64,000 nt of DNA from the NCBI GenBank assembly GCA_010015605.1, contig ML975291.1, forward strand, positions 1-64,000, read 5' to 3'. This stretch comes from Decorospora gaudefroyi (taxonomy: Eukaryota; Ascomycota; Dothideomycetes; Pleosporales; Pleosporaceae). A program made the translations under genes and the position numbers. A model generated the notes under the pieces. It was not told where the DNA came from and made no database searches. It was given only the letters and a program-made list of their open reading frames with translations. This document shows positions 1-10,771 of this stretch, piece by piece; within the stretch, counting starts at the first letter, position 1, and every line of letters begins with the position of its first letter.

Positions 1-339
1 ATGTACATTCCTCCAAAATCGTTTAGCCCGACCTGAGGTGGCGAAGAAGACGATGTTGTTCCGCTACAGGGGTTGTTCCGGTACGCTTGGATGGACGTTA
101 CCTACCCACATGGGTACACACCTACAACTTAATCTTCAACCTTCATTGCAACGAATTGCTAAAAAAAAAAAATCCTTTGAAAACGAAGCTGCTCTGTATC
201 CCTGATAAATACAGCATCGAGCCTTCCAGCCCATATACTCAAATCCACCACATCACATACCCTTCTACGAACTCAATCCCACATTCACAAACCCAGCATA
301 CAACAACCCAAATACCCATCTCCCCACCAAAACATACCC
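1..339. other. Left-edge intergenic sequence
   Basis: No gene could be supported here. The stretch is AT-rich with a short A-run near 170, and its right part lies immediately downstream of the minus-strand amidohydrolase stop, so it probably holds that gene's 3' UTR. Confidence 0.5.
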
Positions 340-2094
340 CTACTCCGAACTATAAACCAACTCCCCCGCAACATACGTCCTCAAAACTTTAGTACTCCCC
401 AACTCCTCGGCCGAAACAACAAACGGGTCCCGATCAGGAACCACAAAATTCGCCGCCTTGCCCACCTCAATGGAGCCCACAACGTCATCAAGCCTCGCAG
501 CTTTCGCCCCATTAATAGTAAAGATGCGCAGCCCTTCCTCAACAGACACAGCCTGCTCTGCCCACAGGGTGCCAGGGAACCTGCCAGTGGGGTCCTGGCG
601 CGTGACAAGGCCGCCAATGCCTTCCCATGGATTCGGGTCTGCGCTAACAGCCCAGTCGGAGCCGCCGGCGACGAGGACGCCGAGATCGAGCAGGTCGCGG
701 TTGGGCTGCATGTGGGCGGCGACGTCGTCGGGCAGGACGGCGGCGATGGATTGGGGGATGATGCCGGGGAACCACAGGAAAGGGGAGACTTCGGCGACGA
801 CGTCGAGGGCTTGCATGCGCATGCGGTCTTGCGGGGTGACGAATTGGCCGTGTGCGATGTGGTAGGTTTGTTGGGAGCCTTCTTTGCGGAGGGCTTCGAA
901 GGCGTCCATGGCTACTTGTACAGACCAGTCTCCTGTGCAGTGGATTTTGGTGTGGCGGCCGTGGTCGCGGTATCGTCGGAGGGTGTCGACGAGTTCGGCA
1001 GTGGTGTTGTACACGAGGCCGTAATTCGGGCTGGTTTCGTTGTTCTCGGAGGGGAGATAGGGGGTGAGGAAGGCGCCTGTCTTGGTGGGCGGTACACCAT
1101 CGAGGACCAACTTTGTGAAATCAGTCCGAACGCGGTCGCGGTTGACGTCGCGTGCATGCGTGTCGAATTCGGCTTCGTCCATGCTGCCGGCCATGCTGCC
1201 GCTCAGGGTGAGACAGGTGGAGATCCAGCCCTTGAGCTTGCCCTCCTTGTCAAGCGAGACCATGGCATCGAGGCTGGGCGCTGATACGGCTGCGTCCTGG
1301 ATGGACGTGACGCCAAACGAGTGGAGCATCGCCCAGGCTCTCAAGCTGTACTCTTTCAAATCTTCAAGCGTATCGGGCTCGGCCGCAACTTGGGCCGCGC
1401 TGACGGGTCCGGTCGCTTCCTCGATGAGAAAGCCGGTTACCTCTCCGGTAACGGGATCAAGAACAATGTTGGGCGATAGGTTGTCACCGCCGCTGAGGGG
1501 AATGCCAGCCGCTTCGAGCGCAGCAGTGTTCGCCCACGCGTTATGATGCGTGTCGTCGGCGAGGAAGACGGGATGACCATGAGACACATTATCCAAACGA
1601 TAGCGGGCCTCAACAGTAGAGAGTTGAGGAATCAGTGAGCTTCCCCAACTGCCGCCCGTCACCCAAGCGCCCTCGGTGAGATTGCTGGCATACGTATCGA
1701 TCGCCTTCAGCACCTCGTCGAGCGAGAGCGCCGACGAAAATTCCACCTGTCTCAGGAGCATCTTGCCGCCCCCGATATGGTGGATGTGCGTGTCGAACAG
1801 GCCAGGGACCACCGAGGCTCCATCCATGTCGATCACCGTCGTCTGGTTCGACATAAACAGCTCGAGTTCAGTGTCGTTTCGCGTGACCGCGACGAAGACT
1901 CCGTCCTTGACGGCGAAGCCCGTAACGTTCGACGGCGCGCATTCAGCAGCAGTGAATACCTTCGCATTGTGGACGATGAGGTCTGCCCCGTCCGTTAACT
2001 TTAATGCGATTCGGTCCCTGAACGGCTTCGTCACCGTGGTCGCAAACGAGGAACCGAACAACACTGTCGTCGCAAACAAAAGACTTGAAAGCAT
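340..2094 (-). CDS. Secreted amidohydrolase, YtcJ-like (amidohydrolase 3 family)
   Basis: This is an uninterrupted 584-residue protein. It opens with a hydrophobic signal-like segment ending near residue 18, so secretion or entry to the ER is likely. The metal-binding signature DTHIHH follows VVPGLF near residue 100, as in the amidohydrolase superfamily. GGSDWAVS and an ADPNPWEGIGG stretch near the C-terminus are typical of YtcJ-like enzymes. A short beta-sandwich section at each end (DLIVHNAKVFTA and GKAANFVV) also matches this family. Such enzymes hydrolyse amide or cyclic amide bonds using bound metal; the substrate cannot be read from sequence. The start ATG at 2094 gives the signal peptide, and the length fits the family's usual 530-590 residues. 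No intron is needed. Confidence 0.88.
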   Translation of the reverse strand: MLSSLLFATTVLFGSSFATTVTKPFRDRIALKLTDGADLIVHNAKVFTAAECAPSNVTGFAVKDGVFVAVTRNDTELELFMSNQTTVIDMDGASVVPGLFDTHIHHIGGGKMLLRQVEFSSALSLDEVLKAIDTYASNLTEGAWVTGGSWGSSLIPQLSTVEARYRLDNVSHGHPVFLADDTHHNAWANTAALEAAGIPLSGGDNLSPNIVLDPVTGEVTGFLIEEATGPVSAAQVAAEPDTLEDLKEYSLRAWAMLHSFGVTSIQDAAVSAPSLDAMVSLDKEGKLKGWISTCLTLSGSMAGSMDEAEFDTHARDVNRDRVRTDFTKLVLDGVPPTKTGAFLTPYLPSENNETSPNYGLVYNTTAELVDTLRRYRDHGRHTKIHCTGDWSVQVAMDAFEALRKEGSQQTYHIAHGQFVTPQDRMRMQALDVVAEVSPFLWFPGIIPQSIAAVLPDDVAAHMQPNRDLLDLGVLVAGGSDWAVSADPNPWEGIGGLVTRQDPTGRFPGTLWAEQAVSVEEGLRIFTINGAKAARLDDVVGSIEVGKAANFVVPDRDPFVVSAEELGSTKVLRTYVAGELVYSSE

Positions 2095-3528
2095 CCTTCC
2101 TGCCTTTTGACGTGTGGTCCGAAGTAGGTCCAGAGATTGATGAGATAAAATGCTCGAGAAGGGCCTCTAGCGACCTGTCTATCAAGAACGAAATCGGGGT
2201 CAAACTTCCGAAATCCTCGGAATGCTTCCGCACGTTGTCCATGGGTGGTGTCCTATTCACCTTCCCCGTTTGTTTAGTTTACAATGCCAGTTTCGGCCTT
2301 ACCCAAAGTGGAGCGTACATGGCGGACGTTCAACTACGCAGGCCAGTGGTGTTGTGCTGCATATCCAACCCTAGACAGAATCCCTTCTCCTCACTCGCAG
2401 ACAACACCAGGAAACCTTGAATCTATGTGTCCGACTCTTCCCTGCATACATCCCAACGCCTATGGTTAGCGGCATATTGGGAGCCGATAAGAGCGGAGGA
2501 ATCCCGTCACTGAGGGATACGGATAGATTGTAGATTGTAGAACACCTCTTTTTAGGGTTATATCGGGAGTTGTTAAGAGCGGAGGAGTCCCGTCACCTAG
2601 GTATGCGGATCGTATCTCTAGGTGGTAAATTTGAGACCACCTCTTTTGTATAAGCAGGGCCTTCTCTGGTGCAAGAACGCAGGCCTATGGCCTTACGAGG
2701 GTTGTAGAGGAAGAGAAGTGTTATATTACATGATGAAAAGGATGATAATCTGGGTTGGGTATGATGAATGTATTGATGTGTTCAGTGTTGGTCCCCAGCC
2801 GTGTCCGAGCTATGGCTAGTGTGCCAAGCCGGTCCCTACTCGCGTATCAGATGGCGGGTGTGGCTGGTGTGTGGTCTGTGCAAAGCGGCTGAGTCATGAG
2901 ACAAGTTGTAAGTTAGGGTACGGGGTAGTTTTCGACAAGCCCCTGAATTCGCCATTTCTCCGACTACAAGAGGGCAACATCTACCTATTGGACGCCCTGC
3001 AAACCCCCCAAGTGCAAGCTAGTAGAAAGAACTCTTGGGCAGAATCCAGATCCAGAGCTGAGGGAAATGGAACTCCCCATACGCCACAGAACCTTCTTTA
3101 CGCGAACGGGAAGCATAGCCGTATTGGCATCTGAACATGCATGTGCGTCAGATGTTGTGCGTGCACGCCCACCCACATCCCCGGACAAATTAATTAGCGA
3201 GCCAGCGTGGTGGGCGTCTGGCTCGTGCAACCGTAAGTCAAGCCATCTGCCATGGTTGCATTGCGCGTCCCATAGTCGCCAATCATGGGAAATCTTTCCG
3301 AGGTGATTAGCGAAGAAGAAGCGAAGAGAAAATCTCTCGTTCCTTATTTCAGCCCGCACGCACATGGCAACACCACAGTAGGAAATGGGCTGATCGGTGG
3401 TATGAACTCAAAATGTTGAATTGCGATTTGTTTTTTTCCTTCGGGCCTTCTTCGATATTACTCTGGATTTTCTCGCTCCTTTTCAACTTCTTTAGTAATT
3501 GCAATGCTGCAGCAATCGACACGCTGTC
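2095..3528. other. Intergenic, probable repeat relic
   Basis: No coding region could be supported. The stretch contains a degraded direct repeat at about 2464-2647 (listed separately). It is followed by unusual sequence at 2650-2900 with a TATAA-like box near 2648, which resembles a decayed transposon end rather than a promoter of either flanking gene. A pyrimidine-rich run at 3430-3495 precedes the rhodopsin-like gene and is typical of a fungal core promoter. Confidence 0.4.
2464..2647. repeat. Degraded direct repeat, two copies about 86-93 bp apart
   Basis: A 32-bp core at 2479-2510 recurs at 2565-2596 with four substitutions. Both copies contain TAAGAGCGGAGGA followed by TCCCGTCAC. Each is followed downstream by a CACCTCTTTT block (about 2543 and 2637). 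Between them sits a short internal duplication of TAGATTG at 2524-2540. No open reading frame or clear inverted termini were found, so the element class is unknown. A remnant LTR or MITE is possible. Confidence 0.6.
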
Positions 3529-4615
3529 ATGGCCAACCTGACACGCCCTCCGGATGGAGACACGACTATCGCGCCTTTGATCAACATATCCTGTACTATC
3601 CTTCTTTCTGTAGCGGTCGCCATTTATGGCCTTCGTATGTACAGTCGGTTCAGGAAGCTATCGCTTGAGGATTATACCATTTCAATCGCTGTGGTACGAA
3701 TAAACGAGCAGCGATCCTGTAAGTATAGAGTGGAAGCTGACGCGTTTCCCAGGCCATCTCTCTGACTGAACTCGCGCTCGTTTGGGAAGCTTCTCGCTAC
3801 GGTTATGGCCGCCACAACTACTATGTCTCTACCGAGAACATGACGATTGTGTACCGTCACCTCTTCGGCGTCGTAGTCGTGGGACTATGGTCAGCGACGC
3901 TCATCCGAGTCTCAGTCGCCTTAATGCTGGTGAGATTGAAAGATACGCCGGCCTGGCGAATTATTCTGCGAACAATCATCGCCATCCAAGTTGCCACAAT
4001 GGTGGGCGTGAACATCTGCCAGCTGGTACAGTGCAGCCCCATTCGTGCAATGTGGGATGTAGTCCCCAACGCCCGGTGCTGGACCGCCGAGCAGATGGCA
4101 ATATACGGATACGTTTATGCAAGTAGGTCACCACCAACCGAAACCCTCCTACCGAGTTTCTGCTGATTTTCTCTTCTGTAGGCCTGGGCGCTGCATGCGA
4201 CATCCTCTTCACCATAATGCTAATCTCCTTTATCCGGACGCTGCACCGACCGCGCTCCGAGAAGATCCTTCTCGGATGTCTGATGAGCCTCGGCGTATTT
4301 GTCAGCGCAGCTGCCATCGTTAAGATCGCATACATGCACCTCTACGATTTCGAGGGCGATAGTCTACGGATAATGATTATCGTGTCGCTCACAGTAAGGA
4401 TTGAGGAGGGCGTTGGCATTATTGCGGCTTGCTCGCCGTATCTGAAGAACATGGTAGTGAGCTGGCTAGGTCATCTGGGTATCAAGCTACGGGGGGGTTC
4501 GGTGTGGTATTTGGCGTCCTTTGTGTACAAGAGCAGTCATAAGGAGCCGCTGGGTTCGGCGATGGATCTGTCGGATGGAGCTAAGAGTGTTGAGCGGATT
4601 GAAAGCAAAGTTTGA
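3529..4615 (+). CDS. Rhodopsin-like (Pth11-type) integral membrane protein
   Basis: Three exons (3529-3693, 3753-4122, 4182-4615) join in frame to a 322-residue protein; both introns are 59 bp. Hydrophobic segments alternate with short loops: ISCTILLSVAVAIYGL, then VVVVGLWSATLIRVSVALML, then IIAIQVATMVGVNICQLV, then a segment with FTIMLISF and two more, about seven in all. A conserved short stretch with TPAW and QCSPIRAMWDV is typical of the fungal rhodopsin domain (the Pth11-like or SAT4 group). The N-terminal CFEM domain of true Pth11 is absent. The role is probably membrane sensing or unknown; there is no retinal-binding evidence. ATG 3529 starts immediately before the first membrane segment. 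Confidence 0.85.
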
Positions 4616-5366
4616 GATTATCGCGAAATTGGGAACTGATGTTGAAATCAAAGAAGTTGATGGAAGAAGTATCGATTGGAATGTGAGGGGGATGCCCTTC
4701 ATATACTATTAGAACTAAGCCTAATTAGGTCGTATGTTTGGGCGGCGGTCGTATGTTTGCGACATTCCATATCGCTACTACCATGTCTTAGATCATACCG
4801 TGCAACAATTCTATAAATCATAATCGCAAGAGAATCGTATAGAAACTACTCAAAATTTATCTATGCAATTGACGGGTCTTCACTATCATCAATGAGCCTC
4901 GGATCACAGGTTAGCATACACTCAAACGCACCGCCATCACTATCAGATGCCTCACACTCAAACTCTTCATCGGGTATCCTCTTTCCAGCCTCTTCTCTTC
5001 ACTTCTACTTTTTCAGCACGGGCTTATTGTTCCGCAGTGAATGTGGTACGACCCTTGCATAGAGGGTCGGTAGTGTCATCATGGGGTGGGTGTGTAGGAT
5101 ATGCATTTGGTTCAAGTCTGGTAATGAACTCCATGATGCGTTTTATCTTTGACAGTACGTTTTGAGAGTGGGGTGCTGCTGGGCAATGGCGATGGTCAGT
5201 TTGAAAGCGCACACGTGTTTTGAGAACAAAAAGATTGGGATAGCTGATTGAGGGCCGATCGAAAGATATTACATTAGACTCATGGATACGGCCCTACTAA
5301 CCGCCTGCCAGTACATAATCTATCAGCACTGCTTTTCATTTTAACATCATGTCCAAGGCCGAGCAT
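4616..5366. other. Intergenic between convergent genes
   Basis: The rhodopsin-like gene and the MFS gene both end into this stretch, so it should hold two 3' UTRs. The only structure seen is a short direct repeat of GTCGTATGTTTG at about 4730-4762. No gene is supported. Confidence 0.4.
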
Positions 5367-7368
5367 TCAGCGCTTCCAAAACTTCCAACGCTGGTGCTGG
5401 CCGCTTGCGCGCTCTTTCCGCTCCGCTTTCCCAATAACGTTTCCAACAACCTTCTGGTCCATTTCATCGAGCTTGTAATTTTTGAGGAAGAAAGTCAGTG
5501 GCAGAATCGGGGCCGCACAACACAGCGCACCGATGAGGAGATAGCGCATAGTTTCCTGGTACGCGCGGTTGATAGCGATGCGGGCGGGCGAGCCTGGCGG
5601 ATAGAGAATGTAGTCGGACGACACGGTAAGGTCGCCGTAGATGGTCGCGTAGTCGGCGAGATTCTCAGCGGGGAGATAGAGCTGCAGTTTTGCGGGTATG
5701 TACGTGGACCAGATGGCGCCGGAGACGGCAGAGCCGACGGCGCCGCCGACTTCGAGGAGCGTGAGCCAGACGGTTGTGGCGGCTGCGACCTGCTGGTGGG
5801 AGGCGGACGCTTGCACACCGAGTTGCACGGGTACGTTGAGGAAGCCGCCGCCTATGCCGACGGCGATCTGGGTTCCGACTAGAGTGCCGACGGACGCGTC
5901 TTCGGTGCGGTAGGCGAGCATGAGTCCCATGCCCATGAGGTAGATGGCTGCGCCGAAGGTGACGTAGTACTTGTAGTGTGCGGTGTACTTGATGATGAGT
6001 GATACCACGATAGACGAGACTGTCGAGCTAAATGTGAAGGTTCGCGTAATGTAGTCGGCGGTCACCTGGGACTTGTGTTGCACAATCTGTAGGTAAGATG
6101 AGAAGTACGGAAAGACTGACATGTAGAATGCCACTGCGTGTTACGTCAGCGTGAAATCAAGAAGTGGGGAGCAGGACTCTTACTGAAGTAAAGAAATGCA
6201 ATCAGTACACCTGCAATGATGGTCCGCTCTTTAAATAGATTTGGTGGGAAAAAGGCCTTTGGGGCCAGCTTCTTGCTTGTCTCCCAGAGTGGGAACGCTA
6301 GCAAGAGTACGCCGCCAACGACGAGCATGGCGATCATGCTGCCGTTGCTCCAGCCGCCACTTGCATTGGGAGCCAGTGTGAGTGGAAGCAGTATCAAGGC
6401 AACAGCCGCGGCGAAAAGCAGCAGTCCGAAAGTGTCGAGATCGAACCATATGTTCTTGGCGACCTGGAAAGCAGAACGACCGCGGAAAGGACTGGGAACG
6501 TCAAACCCCAGCTTCTTTGCACGTCGCTGGTTCATGAACAGGCTGATAGCCAACGGGATGAAGCATACGGGCAGGATGATGGCCCAGATAGCGTAACCCC
6601 ATCGCCAGGTAGCGGTAGTCAGGATCGAATTAGCAACTTCTGGTCCGGCCCAGGTAGTCCAAAGGAAGGGCACATCGAAAAGTGTGGAGAAGAGTGCACG
6701 GTTAAGCAGGTCGGTCGTGTCGGCTACAAAGATCTGCTGTAAGACCTGGAGTCCGTTAAAGCCGGCGGCCCAGAAGATTTGCGCGCCCGCGAACGTTTGG
6801 ACATTGCCCGAGCCGGCTTGCATGCAATAGCCGATGGTATATGCGGCAATGCTGATACTGAAGGCTTCGAGGCGTCCAAACACGTCAGCGATTTTGCCCA
6901 TTGGTGGCTTGATGACGGCTACGTAGAGGGTTAGCACTGAGCAGCTGTGCGTTTGGCGTTTAATCCGACAGGTACGTACCGCTCACAACGCCTTGCACGA
7001 CATAGATGGTGGAGAGCAGCGAATGCAAGACAAATGCACTAGTAGCGTAACGCGCCATTACACCCGTGACTTGGATTTCGAGAGAGGTAACATTGGCGAT
7101 AAGCAGAAGACTGAAAAGTGTTAGTGAAAAATTTTCAAGTTGCAATCTGGGATGCGTACGCAACGTAGGCAATGATGAGTGAAGTCTTAGTCCAGGCCTT
7201 GCTCACAGCTTCGATGCGTTTGACACCGGCCTGTGTAGAGTGGTCACTCGAGCTATCGTCTGTGTCGCTTGAAGACTGCTCGGGGTTGTAGTCGACATCT
7301 TTGTCGAAATTTCCGCGATCGGTCTCGTTGTGAGGGACGCCATCGTCGGGTCTCATCGAGTGCCTCAT
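5367..7368 (-). CDS. MFS transporter, siderophore-iron transporter type
   Basis: Four exons on the minus strand (7160-7368, 6980-7110, 6184-6918, 5367-6133) give 613 residues, with introns of 49, 61 and 50 bp. The first 60 residues are hydrophilic and cytosolic (Asp/Ser-rich). About 14 membrane segments follow, the number expected of the siderophore (SIT/ARN) branch of the DHA family. Family features include SLEIQVTGVMARYATS, then KPPMGKIADVFGRLEA between segments 2 and 3, and VLQQIFVADTTDLLNRAL. Known relatives import ferric siderophores by proton symport at the plasma membrane or endosome. Substrate assignment here rests on family resemblance only; no siderophore synthetase lies in the window. 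A multidrug carrier is the alternative. Confidence 0.85.
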
Positions 7369-9308
7369 TATCGCGTCCGAATCGTCGAGGGTTGGCCCGG
7401 ATATCGAGGTCGCAGTTTGCGCGGAGATTTCTAGGTAGCGGTACGGCAGCGCAGTACTTTATCTGATCGATCCCCCGTCGCCGGTGCTAGCTTTCAATTG
7501 GCAGTAAATTTCAAAATGCCAAGAGTCGTTGTGCATGGCAAACGGCACGCGCGCCCACGCGACGAACGGTCCACCAAGCCCACGGGCCTGGGCGATGACA
7601 GCATGGCGTGTCCACGAACCATTTGGTGGGGAGATGGTATCTAATCTGATCCTTCGGCATACGTGAGCCTTCTTGGCGCAGATTGGTGGGGCCTGGGGTT
7701 ACGTCAGGGCTGAGACTGAAGCTGCAAGATTTTCATCCGCGTGGCCTGAGGTCTTGCAATTCTTCTGAAAGTTTCTAAACGAAAGCTGTCAGCGTGGGTT
7801 TTCGGCCTAGTCGCGAAGGATCAATAGGTAGTACTCGTGCTACAACCGCGCCCACAGCTGAACAACCTCCAGACTGCTCTCCCTGCTCTCCGGATGACAC
7901 CTTCCTAGCTTAAAGTTTGCGGCATGCATCTTTCAGCAGCTATGCAAGCGGCCGTTAGCCCTACTCTTGTACTTCTTCGATGCGAGAAAGCGTCACCTTG
8001 TGAAGATCTGGCTCCGCAATTAGTGGACCCGAAAGAGCCCCTCTTCGCACCGTAAAACTGTTGTGGGACCGAATCGAACTTGCGCAGCTCACGACCGGAA
8101 GAAGGATTGTTCAAAAGGGTGCTCCCGGACTGCTGAGAAATATCGGCAAAACCCCTATTCTGAGTTTGCTGCATGCAGTGGCCGAGGAGAACAAAGTTCG
8201 GAGCTGAACTCTCCGCCGTGTGACTGTGACTGCAAGATGCAGTTGCCTATACGATATCCGAAAATAACCACCCCCACTAGGGAACACGAAGCAACCAAAA
8301 TGACACGCTCTGGTACCTAAGAAAACTAAAAGGCCTAGGAGTCAGGACCTAGACAGAACCGAAACAGTAATATGCGGTTGCGAGACTAATACAAACTGGA
8401 AAGGACGCACAGAAACGCGTAATACGAGTATGCGACGACATGCTCTGTCCCACGACAACATCCTTAGTCAATATCCAATCACAACTCAATACGCCATCAT
8501 CGGCGTTTCCACATACCCAACCCCTCCTCAACCGCCCCATTCGTAACCTTATCCTCGACGTCCAACTTGGCCTGCATCACGTGCAACGCCAACCGAATAG
8601 TACAATGGCTCGCCGAAACACCACATACGTTCTCATCATCTCCGTCGCCTTAACCACCTTACCCTTCCTGCAATTGGAAAACGCTTCACTAACATTTCCG
8701 TATTGGAGAGAGCTCTGCATACCGTATGAACATATGAGTCTCTATGCTAAACAATGAGTATCGAGACGACGAACATGCAACATTTGCATACCGCTAGCCC
8801 AGGCATAGTTTTCTATCTTGACGGATGGTTGGCTTCTGCTAAGTTTACTGATAGGACTACTGGACCCTTCTGGTGGAAGCTTAATCTGGGGTGTTTTCCT
8901 GTGCCGTGCACTTCCACTAGAGGTAAATTATTTTCAACCATTGTGCAACGGGCGACGTCGGAAACCCAAGATGTGGTCGTCATTTTTTGCTTAATTAAGA
9001 GAAGAGTCGTTATTGGTCGTGAGGTGAATCGCATTAGTAGGGTCTGGGATGAAACGCAAAGCTTTTCGACTATGGTGAGAAGAAGAGCACCCTGATTAGA
9101 AGACACTCACGTACGCCCTGCTCACATCCACAGTGGATATTCTGAGCCTCAAAGCTGTACCAGACGCCTCCAGGAAGGTCTGAGATACCTTACGCTTTCC
9201 GTCACCTTCTCGTCCCATCCTACTGTGTCACTGTCTATCGGTTCATCCCACATTGCTTTTGAAATTACCCCGCGCAGCCCATCCAGCAGCACAACAGCCT
9301 GCCTCAGC
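7369..9308. other. Intergenic, 1.9 kb
   Basis: No gene is supported. The left part should be the promoter of the MFS gene and the right part the 3' flank of the RBR gene. Short frames, such as an 89-codon one on the minus strand at 7905-8174, show no recognisable domain and no splice support. Confidence 0.4.
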
Positions 9309-10771
9309 TTACCCTAGGATCGGACCCCGATAGCGAGGAAGCTTAGCGGAATGATATCGACAAGTCTTAGCATGCGCCGAGTTACCAGCACGCCGTATAC
9401 CCTCAACCCCTCCATACGGCGCCCGACAGACATAACAGAACTCGAATCCACACCCCGTCCGACGACCTACAAAAACATCAGATCAGCATCCGACACACCA
9501 GGTAGCCAAACCAACTCCTTCACAAACTTACAAGTCATATGATCGCACCCCGTCGTCTTCTGAATAAACGCGCCACACCCCGGACACTCTACACTCGATC
9601 TGCCCACCTCAGCCACACTAGCTTCGTCGTCCTGCCTACGCTTCCTCGCCTCTTCCTCCTTAGCCGTGAGACGCTCAACTCTCTCCCTTTCCACCCGCTC
9701 CGTATACTGCGTACACGCCTCCCCCTCATGAAACGCTACAACCGGCTCATGCGCCGTACACATGCGAAACCCGCAAGCCACACACCGAAAGATGGGACCT
9801 TCAACACCCGTATCGTGGATCTGGCCCGACGTGCAACCCGCAGCGAGGCAGTAGAGAAAGTTTGTGTCGGCGCTTAGGTAGCTGCGGATGGACAGTTCGT
9901 CGAAGCGGGTGAAGGTGGCCGCGGGTGCGTATTTTTGTACGTCGTTGTGGGTGATGGGGTTGGTGCAGGTGCTGGCGGGGCAGACGATGGATGACCAGGT
10001 TGTGTTTTCCATGCTTTGGTGGAGCCATTGTAGGAAGCAGCTGTGGCACACTGTGGGCGTGTGGGTGCAAGATGCTAGGCTGGGGTAGTCTTCAATTGGG
10101 TGTTCTGAGGCACATACGGTGCATTCTTGGACGCTTGGATTGTGTGCTTGTTCTTCTGGCTCTTGTGTGCTGATTTCTGGCTCGGAATGGTCTTTGGGAA
10201 CCCGAGGCGCTTTAGACGTATCTGAGAGCACTGTGGTGGGTGGGGTGGGCGCGGAGGATGGTTGCGGTAGGGGGGTTGACCTAGTTACTCCTGAACTGGA
10301 ACCACTGCCAGAATTGCGCACTTCCTGGTCACTTCCAGCTTTTGCAGATGGGAATCTTCGTGGTGAAGAAGCGATAGCAACAATGTCAGTATCCGAAGGT
10401 CCTATCGAGGATGTGCCCAGTGCCCTCGGACGCGGCTCACCATCCCCCAAGGGTGCTGGGACCTTTTGAGTCGGATAGCCCCTATGTGTAGCAGCTTTAG
10501 TAGCAGCCGGCCTTCGGTTCTTCTTGGGCCCTCCGGGCGCATACGTGGGCGCAGTTCGTGTTCTACGTTCCCGATCTGAGGCAGCTCTCCTGTCCCTACA
10601 TCTCTTGCAGGTCTTCCAATACTTGTTGGTCGTCCTTTGCTTGTCGCTGAGCGTGAGCGCTTGCTTGCATGCACTGCAATTTGTAGTCTCAGTGTTGCCA
10701 CGCCCCTGCGAAGGATTGTTCGACTTAATTCGTTTTCTTGGTATACCCTTGCGGCGAGTGATGGAGTCCAT
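9309..10771 (-). CDS. RBR-type E3 ubiquitin ligase (RING1-IBR-RING2)
   Basis: Two exons (9532-10771 and 9309-9466, 65-bp intron) give 465 residues. Near residues 35-70 is a CxxC..CxxC motif (CSACKQAL and CKRCRDRR). A Pro/Ser-rich linker follows. RING1 begins near residue 217 (CTVCASEH, CHSC, CPASTC). IBR cysteines follow at about 308-340 (CLAAGC, CVACGF), and a charged helix rich in Glu/Arg separates IBR from RING2. RING2 (CPGCGAFIQ, then GCDHMTC) contains the cysteine that in RBR ligases carries ubiquitin as a thioester. The intron cuts RING2: if retained, translation stops after 19 extra codons and the last zinc ligands (CGFEFCYVC) are lost. Start 10771 is the first ATG before the zinc motif; the frame stays open upstream. 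Substrate unknown. Confidence 0.87.

Noticed and set aside
712..1284. Long plus-strand open frame opposite the amidohydrolase
   Set aside because: It is an antisense shadow of a well-supported gene, with Gly/Val-rich composition and no domain.
8060..8100. GTTCGATTC on the minus strand as a tRNA B box
   Set aside because: No matching A box or cloverleaf could be built around it.
8480..8640. Minus-strand peptide-like stretch (RLALHVMQAKLDVEDKV)
   Set aside because: Only about 50 codons between stops, no domain and no splice partner that extends it.
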